From Hoeflea sp. IMCC20628 (GTDB lineage Bacteria > Pseudomonadota > Alphaproteobacteria > Rhizobiales > Rhizobiaceae), in contig NZ_CP011479.1 in NCBI RefSeq assembly GCF_001011155.1, forward strand, positions 762,501-826,500: a DNA stretch of 64,000 nt, read 5' to 3'. Shown here piece by piece: positions 58,204 through 64,000 of the stretch (positions are counted from its first letter, which is position 1; each line of letters begins with the position of its first letter). Both the position numbers and the translations under genes were made by a program. Below the pieces are notes generated by a model. The model had not been told where the DNA came from, searched no databases, and saw nothing but the letters and a program-made list of their open reading frames with translations.

Positions 58204-59298
58204 AGATTGCGATCTTGCGATCAGGTCCGGCACATATGCGGGGCTAAGGGCGGAAATGGCCTTTGATCTCCCCCGCAAGGGGGGAGATCGGGCTCCGCGG
58301 ACTCTTCTGCAGTCATCCCAAAACTTCCGCAATTCGTCATCCTAGGCTCGGGGCCCGAGGATGACGAAATGGGAGCGCGCAATGTTTCCCCCTCTACCCT
58401 TGAGGGAGAGGAAGAAAAATCATGGTCTTGGTGCGCAGCGCCAAGTCATAGATTTTTCAGGTGAGGGGGTATTTCTGCCCTCGAGACACACCCCCTCTCT
58501 TGGAATTTCTAGCACTTAGCTGGCGCTAAGATGCTGAAATTCGCATTCTCCCCCACCGAGGGGGAGAGGGTGCGCGCAGCACCATTCATCCAATTTCCCC
58601 CCAATCTTTTCCCCACCTTCCGCCCCCATGTCATGATCCGCGTGCTTCCGCTGCCGGATGGATCGCGAACGTGTTGGACCAGGCGGGAGGAAGGCCTTTC
58701 GAACCTTGCTGTAACGTGTGGTGAGGACCGGGAGGAGGCGGAGGCCATCGGGGTTCCGCTGGCGGGCGGTCGCAGTGACCGTGCAAAGCCAGCCACCGTA
58801 CCGGGTTCGTTGTGCGCCAGCCGAAAGGCGGGATGCGTGGCGGAAAGAGCGGTCCGGGCCTGTGGCGGACATGATGGCCGGATGGCCTTCAGGGTCCGTG
58901 CCGGAACCTTGTCAGAACCACTCCCGCGGTCGGTCCAGACTGCGGCAGGAGCAATCCGGGCGGGGATAAACTCCCGTGGAGTGTGAGGTGCTGCCTGTCG
59001 GATGCGGACATCATCCGGCGATAGTCGGGCCGTGCGCGCGCTGCGCCACCCAACACACCCTAATTTCCGTAAGGCAAAGCCCGCGTGCGGCCCTCCGGAC
59101 CCGAAATTTTGATCAGCCCGCCGGCGCATTTGCCGGCGGGGGTTTGGCCATGCCGCAACAAGGGAACCGAAGCAGCCGTTGCTGCGTTGTGGTCGGGAAC
59201 AGACCAAGCTGGCCAACACAACCCTTGCCTCGCAGGCGGGCCCTGTGGCACCTGTGGTCACACCCATTCTCACACCCATTCTCACCCCCGGAGTTCCC

Positions 59299-59724
59299 AT
59301 GAGCCGAGATGACACCATCGCCCTGATCCGCCGCTATCTTGACGCCTTCAACGCCAAGGATTTCGATGCCATGCTGGCCTGCCTGTCCGACGATGTGATC
59401 CACGACATCAACCAGGGCGGCCGCGAGATCGGCAAGGAAAAATTCCGCTGGTTCAATGCCAAGATGACCCGGCATTATGACGAGGAACTCGGCGATATCG
59501 CCATCATGGTCGATGAAACCGGGATGCACGGCGCTGCGGAATTTACCGTGCGCGGCAGCTATCTCGCCACCGACGAGGGGCTGCCCGAAGCCAACGGCCA
59601 GCGCTATTCGCTGCCCGCAGGGATCTTCTTCGAGGTTGAGGACGGCGACGGCGGCAGCGAAATCACACGCGTCTCCACCAGCTACAATCTCACCGACTGG
59701 GTGGCCCAGGTCAAAGCCGGCTGA
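59299..59724 (+). CDS. Ketosteroid-isomerase-related (NTF2/SnoaL-like) protein
   Basis: A 141-residue NTF2-fold protein: MSRDDTIALIRRYLDAFNAK, MLACLSDDVIHDINQGGREI, GAAEFTVRGSYLATDEGLPE and LPAGIFFEVEDG. It resembles the ketosteroid-isomerase-related subgroup, whose real substrate is unknown. ATG 59299 follows GGAG at 7 bases; the frame is open from 59179 through tandem repeats that are unlikely to be coding. The GNAT gene follows 11 bases after its stop, so the two are an operon. Confidence 0.85.
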   Translation: MSRDDTIALIRRYLDAFNAKDFDAMLACLSDDVIHDINQGGREIGKEKFRWFNAKMTRHYDEELGDIAIMVDETGMHGAAEFTVRGSYLATDEGLPEANGQRYSLPAGIFFEVEDGDGGSEITRVSTSYNLTDWVAQVKAG

Positions 59725-59735
59725 GGCGACAGCCT

Positions 59736-60341
59736 ATGACGCGCAAGCACGCCGGGCTCAGCTTCGCGGTGCTGTCGGCAGACGAGATCCCTGCGGCGCT
59801 AACCGATCTGGCGCGGCTCAGGATCACGGTGTTTGCCGCCTGGCCCTATCTCTATGACGGCGATGCAGCTTACGAAGCGGGCTATCTGGCCCGCTTCGCC
59901 GCCTCGCCGGGTGCTGTGGTCATCGCCGCCCATGACCCTGACGGCCGCATGGTCGGGGCGGCGACGGCGGCGCCGCTCATCGATCACGCGGACGAGTTCG
60001 CGGCCCCCTTCGCCGATGCCGGGCTTGATCCGGCAGACTATTTCTATCTCGCCGAATCGGTGCTGCTGCCGGAGTTTCGCGGGCAGGGCGCGGGGCGACA
60101 TTTCTTCGAGATGCGCGAGGCCGCCGGACGGGCGCAGGGATTTTCGCGCGCCGTGTTCGCCTCGGTGCAGCGGCCCGCCGCTCATCCGGCCCGGCCCGAA
60201 GATTACTTGCCACTCGATGCGTTCTGGCGGCGGCTTGGGTATCAGCTGCTTGCAGGATTGCAGGCAGAATTCTCCTGGCGCGACATCGGCGACAGCGCCG
60301 AAAGCCTCAAGACACTGCAGGTCTGGGGCCGGGATCTGTAA
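59736..60341 (+). CDS. GNAT family N-acetyltransferase
   Basis: A 201-residue acetyltransferase. Motif A, which binds acetyl-CoA, is in LLPEFRGQGAGRHFFEMREA (R/Q-x2-G-x-G). The N-terminal strand-helix SAFAVLSADEIP-type start and LARLRITVFAAWPYLYDGD contact the acceptor. GNATs acetylate amines or peptides; the acceptor here is unknown. It is the second gene of the pair with the NTF2-like protein and follows it after 11 bases. Confidence 0.86.
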   Translation: MTRKHAGLSFAVLSADEIPAALTDLARLRITVFAAWPYLYDGDAAYEAGYLARFAASPGAVVIAAHDPDGRMVGAATAAPLIDHADEFAAPFADAGLDPADYFYLAESVLLPEFRGQGAGRHFFEMREAAGRAQGFSRAVFASVQRPAAHPARPEDYLPLDAFWRRLGYQLLAGLQAEFSWRDIGDSAESLKTLQVWGRDL

Positions 60342-60498
60342 GGCTGCGGGCCGGTGATATTTCGATGAATGCAGGATGAACGGGCAGTTGCAATTCAGTT
60401 CAGGTAGGCGGGGCTAGTGTGGGGTCAATCGAACGGAACAACCGCTCGAGACACAGGAACACCCCCAAGCGCAACAGTCGCAAATCTGGAGAACAGTC

Positions 60499-60876
60499 AT
60501 GAACAGCTTCATCCGCAATACACTTGCCGCCCTTGTTGTCGCCTCCGCTGGCGTCGCCGCATCCGCCCCTGCAGCCAATGCCGGTGGCATCGGTTTCGAA
60601 TTTTCGTTCGGCGGTCACAATAACGGCGTCGTCGTTCGTGACCATCGCCGCAACGGTGGCTGGAACCGGTTTGAAGAGCGTCGTGGCGGCTGGAAGCGTG
60701 ATGTCTGCAAACCACATCGCGCCGTCAAGAAAGCCCGTCGCATGGGCCTGCGCCGCGCCGAAGTCGTCCGCACCAATCACAAGCGCGTCGTCGTCGCCGG
60801 TATGCGCCATCACCGTCCGGTCCGCGTCGTCTTTGCCAATGATCGCAATTGCCCGGTAATCAACGTGCGCCGCTAG
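60499..60876 (+). CDS. Small exported basic protein, paralogue 1
   Basis: A 125-residue protein. A signal peptide covers residues 1-28 (LAALVVASAGVAASAPAANA). The mature part starts GGIGFEFSFGG, is rich in Arg and His (about 30 percent) and carries cysteines near residues 69 and 118 (DVCKPHRA, NDRNCPVI) that may pair. It resembles rhizobial exported proteins of unknown role. The gene and its promoter region are duplicated at 60991-61503; the two proteins are clearly homologous throughout. A 13-bp hairpin follows. Confidence 0.7.
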   Translation: MNSFIRNTLAALVVASAGVAASAPAANAGGIGFEFSFGGHNNGVVVRDHRRNGGWNRFEERRGGWKRDVCKPHRAVKKARRMGLRRAEVVRTNHKRVVVAGMRHHRPVRVVFANDRNCPVINVRR

Positions 60877-60906
60877 TCCGGCCAGCCAGTTATCAGCGGT
60901 CACATC

Positions 60907-60939
60907 GAAACCCCGGAAGCGCCAGCCTTCCGGGGTTTC
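60907..60939 (+). terminator. 13-bp perfect hairpin
   Basis: GAAACCCCGGAAG and CTTCCGGGGTTTC pair fully around a 7-base loop, 31 bases past the stop of paralogue 1. The U-rich tail is limited to UUUC inside the arm. Confidence 0.65.
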
Positions 60940-61128
60940 TGACTGTCTGGGGACCGGTCGATCCCGCCGGATTGGCGACGGACCGGTATTGATGAATGCC
61001 GCATGAACGGACGGTTCCGGTTCGGTTCAGGTGGGCGGGACCAGTGTGGGAGCAATCGGACGGGACAGCCGCTCGAGACACAGATTATCCCTCAAGCGCC
61101 AGAGCGCCACCACACCAGGAGACCAGCC

Positions 61129-61503
61129 ATGAACAGCTTCATTCGCACCACACTCGCAGCCCTCGTTGTCGCCACTGCCGGCGTCGCTGCCTCCGCCCCA
61201 GCCCAAGCCGGCGGCATCGGCTTCGAATTCTCGATCGGCGGTCCCGCCAGCGGTCGTCTCGTCCGCGATCATGGCCGCAGCGGCGGTTGGGATCGTTTCG
61301 AAGAACATCGCGGCGGCAGGGATCGCGATGCCTGCAAGGCCGGCAAGGCACTCAGGAAGGCCGGCGACATGGGCCTGCGCCGCGCCGAAATCGTTCGCTC
61401 CGGTCACAACCGGGTTGTCGTCGAGGGTTTCCGCCATCGCCGCCCGGTGCGTGTCGCCTTCGCCAATGAACGCAATTGCCCGGTGATCGGCTGGGACCGG
61501 TAA
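61129..61503 (+). CDS. Small exported basic protein, paralogue 2
   Basis: A 124-residue paralogue of the 60499 gene. The signal peptide is almost the same (MNSFIRTTLAALVVATAG). The mature part begins GGIGFEFSIGG, and the cysteine positions (DACKAGKA, NERNCPVI) and GLRRAEIVRSGHNRVVVEGF are kept. It is less rich in lysine and histidine than paralogue 1. The ATG at 61129 gives the matching start; the frame is open to 61003, which is the duplicated non-coding leader. Confidence 0.72.
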   Translation: MNSFIRTTLAALVVATAGVAASAPAQAGGIGFEFSIGGPASGRLVRDHGRSGGWDRFEEHRGGRDRDACKAGKALRKAGDMGLRRAEIVRSGHNRVVVEGFRHRRPVRVAFANERNCPVIGWDR

Positions 61504-61535
61504 TCCGGCCCGCCCTTCACTTCAAGCCCAAAAAT

Positions 61536-61567
61536 AGACCCCGGGAAGCTTCTGCCTCCCGGGGTCT
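61536..61567 (+). terminator. 11-bp perfect hairpin
   Basis: AGACCCCGGGA and TCCCGGGGTCT pair around a 10-base loop and are followed by TGTATTGT. It lies between paralogue 2 and the convergent SIMPL gene. Confidence 0.65.
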
Positions 61568-61602
61568 TGTATTGTCTGAAAAATGCCGTGTCGCCTTGCG
61601 CG

Positions 61603-62358
61603 CTACTGGATGATTTCCCAGGTGATGCTGACGCTGACGCGGTATTCATTCTCGCCCGAAGCCACCGGCACCGAACTGTCTGACTTGGCAGACATCATCG
61701 CCATTTCGGCGCGCGCCATCGGCATCGGTGGCGTGGCATAGGAATTTTCCGAAATCTGGCTGATCCGGCCCAGCCCGACGCCGAGCGCTTCGGTCATAGC
61801 GGTGGCCTTGGCCTTGGCCTTGGCAATGGCATCGAGGCGGGCAGCATCGCGAACCGTGTCCTGATCATCATTGGTGAAGGCGACATCGCCGCCCTGGTTG
61901 ACGCCGAGCGTCACCGAGGTGTCGAGAATGGCGCCGAGCCGGCTGAGATCGCGAATGCGCAGGGTCAGTGTGTTGTTGACGGTGTAGCCGGTGATCCGCG
62001 GTTCCTCGGCCTGGCCGTCATTGCGGTTGGGCGGATAGAACCAGCGTGGCTGGATCGAAAAAGCGCCGGTCTGCAAATCGCGCTCGGCGATGCCTTCCTC
62101 TTTCATCGCGGTTAGCACCTGGGCCATTGCCTCGTTGTTGGCGTCGAGCGCCTGGCGTGCGGTCTCGGCCTCGCGCAGCACGGTGAGCGAGACCACCGCC
62201 ATATCCGGCGCAATCGAAGCGGAGCCTTCGCCGACCACGGAAATCACACCCGGTTGTGGCGGTCTGGTCTCGTCGGCAAGCGCCGGGACGGTGAGCATAG
62301 TCGCAGCGAGTGCAGCGGCGAAGATCATCCTGCGGCGGATATTGATAGCGGGGGTCAT
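61603..62358 (-). CDS. SIMPL (DUF541) domain exported protein
   Basis: A 251-residue protein with a signal peptide (to about residue 28, TVPALA). The SIMPL/DUF541 domain fills the rest: GVISVVGEGSASIAPDMAVV, LQTGAFSIQPRWFYP, GYTVNNTLTLRIRDLSRLG and AKAKATAMTEALGVGLGRI, ending with VSVSITWEI. Members are periplasmic or outer-membrane proteins linked to oxidative-stress protection, with no known enzymatic activity. ATG 62358 is preferred over 62439 because it places the signal peptide first. Confidence 0.88.
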   Translation of the reverse strand: MTPAINIRRRMIFAAALAATMLTVPALADETRPPQPGVISVVGEGSASIAPDMAVVSLTVLREAETARQALDANNEAMAQVLTAMKEEGIAERDLQTGAFSIQPRWFYPPNRNDGQAEEPRITGYTVNNTLTLRIRDLSRLGAILDTSVTLGVNQGGDVAFTNDDQDTVRDAARLDAIAKAKAKATAMTEALGVGLGRISQISENSYATPPMPMARAEMAMMSAKSDSSVPVASGENEYRVSVSITWEIIQ

Positions 62359-62707
62359 GAAAAGTCTCCAAATTGATCCGGATTGTCCCAACCCGCATTG
62401 TCTGGCGGGCGATTGTGGGCGCATTGGGGCAGCGGACAAGTGTCAACCTACAGCCGGTTGGGCGACATGCCAATGTATCGTTGCAGGCTGGTGTTCTGCC
62501 ATCCGAAAATCACCGTGGTAGCGAGGGCGGGTAGCCTGTGTCCCGGGGCGGATGGGTGTTTGTTTTGGCAATGCCGTAACGGCTTGTGATGGCTTTCGTT
62601 TTGGTCTAAACCGCAAACGTCCGGGCCTGGTGTCCGGCCGGGGACCTTGCCCGCAACCTTCGGGGTGCGGCTGTCACACGACGTCTGACGCGTTGTGGTG
62701 AACCTCC
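62359..62707. other. Intergenic upstream of the tRNA
   Basis: 349 bases. It carries the promoter of the minus-strand SIMPL gene and of the tRNA. No gene supported; the sequence is GC-rich with short CCGG palindromes near 62622-62642. Confidence 0.45.
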
Positions 62708-62784
62708 GGGCCTGTAGCTCAACTGGTTAGAGCCGTCCGCTCATAACGGATTGGTTGGGGGTTCGAGTCCCTCCGGGCCTACCA
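62708..62784 (+). tRNA. tRNA with CAU anticodon, probably tRNA-Ile2
   Basis: 77 nt with encoded CCA. The acceptor GGGCCTG pairs with CGGGCCT (G-U at the first pair). The D-arm is GCTCAACTGGTTAGAGC, the anticodon loop CTCATAA gives CAU, and the T-arm is GGGGG-TTCGAGT-CCCTC. CAU is read as Met, initiator Met or, after lysidine modification, Ile (AUA). The stem pattern resembles alphaproteobacterial tRNA-Ile2, but elongator Met is not excluded. Confidence 0.85.
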
Positions 62785-62816
62785 CTCATTTGAAGGATAT
62801 CGGGTGTGGCGGCGCT

Positions 62817-63023
62817 ATGAACCAAGTAGTCGCGGAAAAATCGCATCATCGTTTTGATATTGATGGCCTCCGCGCCATTGCCGTCATCTCCATCCTGCTG
62901 TTCCATATCAACGAAAACTGGCTTCCCGGCGGCTTTGTCGGCGTTGATGTTTTCTTTGTCATTTCAGGCTTCGTGATCACGGCAAACCTGGCTCGTGATT
63001 TGCGGCGCGGAACGTTCAGTGTC
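62817..63023 (+). pseudogene. Acyltransferase 3 family gene truncated by IS insertion
   Basis: Only 69 codons of an OafA/YrhL-type membrane acyltransferase remain, with the family start FDIDGLRAIAVISILLFHIN, then GGFVGVDVFFVISGFVITAN. Intact members exceed 330 residues. The reading frame meets an in-frame TGA that belongs to the left end of the IS3-like element (63024). The rest may lie beyond the element, outside the window. Confidence 0.88.
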
Positions 63024-63104
63024 TGACGTCAGCGCCCGTGGGACAGATTTGAGGATTTGAACAACGGAGGATTTCTGGTTCATCTTACCGATTGGGAGAT
63101 CGAG

Positions 63105-63479
63105 ATGAGACAGAAGCCTGAAACATCGAAGAACGCAGCTGACAAGCTGGTCAAGAACATCCGCCGCAAGACCCGCCAGACCTATTCAGCGGAGGAAAAA
63201 ATCCGTATCGTTTTGGCGGGTTTGCGTGGAGAGGAAAGCATCTCGGTGCTGTGCCGCCGCGAAGGTATCGCCGAAAGCCTGTATTACAGCTGGTCGAAGG
63301 AGTTCCTGGAAGCAGGCAAGCGCCGGCTCTCGGGTGACACAGCACGGCAAGCGACGTCGCCGGAAGTAAAGGACCTTCGCTCTGAAGCCTTGGCGTTGAA
63401 GGAATGCGTCGCCGATCTGACCCTGGAGAACCGCCTGCTCAAAAAAAGCATGACAGGTGCTGGGGAGGACGAGGCATGA
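63105..63479 (+). CDS. IS3-family transposase OrfA
   Basis: A 124-residue OrfA with a helix-turn-helix of the IS3/transposase-8 type (about 25-75, TYSAEEKIRIVLAGLRGEES, REGIAESLYYSWSKEFLEAG) and a C-terminal leucine-zipper coiled coil (LRSEALALKECVADLTLENR). It binds the element's ends. ATG 63105 has a GGGAG site. Its stop overlaps the start of OrfB in ATGA, which points to coupled reinitiation rather than the usual frameshift fusion. Confidence 0.88.
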   Translation: MRQKPETSKNAADKLVKNIRRKTRQTYSAEEKIRIVLAGLRGEESISVLCRREGIAESLYYSWSKEFLEAGKRRLSGDTARQATSPEVKDLRSEALALKECVADLTLENRLLKKSMTGAGEDEA

Positions 63480-64000
63480 GATACCCTGCGACCGAGAAGC
63501 TTGAGATCATTCGCACGGTCGAAGGATCGCACCTGCCAACCAAGCAGACCCTCGATATGCTGGGCATACCGCGCACCACTTTTTACAGATGGTATGATCT
63601 TTACCTCGACGGTGGGGTTGTTGCCTTGGATGATCGGTCTCCACGGCCGAAGTCGGTCTGGAACCGTATCCCCCAAGACCGGCGTGATGACCTGATTGAG
63701 TTCGCGCTGGAACACGAGGCGCTGACGACCCGGGAGCTGGCAGTCAAATACACTGATGAGAAGCGGTATTTTGTCTCTGAATCATCGGCTTATCGTATCC
63801 TGAAGGAAGCCGATTTAATCACCGCACCGGCCTATGTGGTGATCAAGGCAGCCAATGAGTTCAAAGACAAAACTATCGCCATCAATGAGATGTGGCAGAC
63901 CGACTTCACCTACTTCAAGATCATCGGGTGGGGCTGGTATTACCTCAGCACGATCCTGGACGATTACAGCCGCTACATCATCGCCTGGAAGCTTTGCACA
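63476..64000 (+). CDS. IS3-family transposase OrfB, partial
   Basis: 175 codons read to the right edge with no stop. The N-terminal helix-turn-helix includes LDMLGIPRTTFYRWYDLYLD; the rve/DDE integrase core starts with NEMWQTDFTYFKI (first catalytic D) and LSTILDDYSRYIIAW. The second D and the E lie outside the window. It overlaps OrfA by 4 bases. Confidence 0.88.
   Translation, partial: MRYPATEKLEIIRTVEGSHLPTKQTLDMLGIPRTTFYRWYDLYLDGGVVALDDRSPRPKSVWNRIPQDRRDDLIEFALEHEALTTRELAVKYTDEKRYFVSESSAYRILKEADLITAPAYVVIKAANEFKDKTIAINEMWQTDFTYFKIIGWGWYYLSTILDDYSRYIIAWKLCT

Larger units (their letters stand above)
58005..59298. other. Long repeat-rich intergenic region
   Basis: 1294 bases without a supported gene. 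58060-58203 is a palindromic element. TTCGTCATCC (58332-58341) and GGATGACGAA (58358-58367) form another hairpin. 58380-58560 has imperfect inverted C- and G-rich tracts. 58600-59060 is GC-rich and could fold. TCACACCCATTC is repeated twice in tandem at 59258-59281, just before the next gene. Long overlapping minus frames here have arginine/proline-rich translations and look like shadows of GC-rich sequence. Confidence 0.55.
63024..64000 (+). mobile_element. IS3-family element, partial (right end outside window)
   Basis: The left boundary is placed at TGACGTCAGCGCCC (63024), where the acyltransferase sequence stops; IS3 elements start with TG. Two overlapping transposase genes follow. The right end, inverted repeat and target duplication are not in view. 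Confidence 0.75.

Noticed and set aside
58600-59060. Candidate RNase P, tmRNA or cobalamin riboswitch
   Set aside because: Diagnostic sequences (GAGGAAAGTC for RNase P, the B12 box for cobalamin) are absent.
58509-59318. A 269-codon minus-strand frame
   Set aside because: Its Arg/Pro/Ser-rich translation fits GC-rich non-coding sequence, it overlaps the start of the real NTF2-like gene, and several other long frames overlap it.

Overview
The window reads as chromosomal DNA of an alphaproteobacterium of the order Hyphomicrobiales (Rhizobiales), probably Rhizobiaceae or a Hoeflea-like relative. The evidence is gene content and order. An LsrB/VtlR-type LysR gene, trxB, a divergent lrp, an FkbM methyltransferase, an LpsB/LpcC-type glycosyltransferase, greA and carB lie within about 15 kb, matching from memory the lsrB-trxB-lrp-lps-greA-carB neighbourhood of Sinorhizobium. 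Rhizobial-type aatA, dnaG, rpoD, DUF930 and CUCCUCCC-motif small RNAs agree. No database search was possible, so family names come from recognised motifs.

Layout. 1-9000: envelope and metabolic genes (PQQ-type sugar dehydrogenase, EAL phosphodiesterase, aspartate aminotransferase, diacylglycerol-kinase-like protein) and an ECF sigma factor overlapping a DUF6768 membrane protein. 9074-9682: three 207-bp tandem units, each with its own promoter, a CUCCUCCC loop and a terminator on the minus strand; these look like triplicated ar14/cuckoo-type sRNAs. 9768-14933: lsrB-trxB, lrp, the LPS-core genes and greA. 15288-20995: a nuclease/phosphatase-fold protein, small exported proteins, a DUF2235 hydrolase, a ClpP-fold exported protein and a DUF2283 gene with a broken partner. 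21175-24666: carB. 25225-34982: PAP2, cytochrome c, a MarR/DHA2-MFS pair sharing a palindromic promoter, LytTR and DUF2306, a zinc metallopeptidase, an MscS channel and a MATE pump.

35469-38848 looks accessory: a secreted sulfatase, a frameshifted DUF1566 gene, a decayed copy of the carA 3' end and a VOC gene. 38893-45620 is housekeeping (carA, YqeY, dnaG, rpoD), followed by a nuclease-fold ORF of unknown role. 46302-53213 holds an MBL hydrolase, GST, a barrel-like outer-membrane protein, an SDR and a DUF930 protein. 53368-54741 is an intact IS66-family element with perfect 15-bp ends and an 8-bp target duplication. 54914-62358 contains a CxxCH exported protein, an orphan Tad-like vWA protein, a repeat-rich gap, a duplicated small exported protein and a SIMPL protein. 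A CAU-anticodon tRNA follows, then an acyltransferase gene cut off after 69 codons by an IS3-like element that runs off the right edge.

No large defence, secretion or biosynthetic cluster is visible. The most informative non-routine items are the tandem sRNA array beside lsrB, the symmetric divergent promoter at the MarR/MFS locus, the carA relic and the sulfatase/DUF1566 pair.
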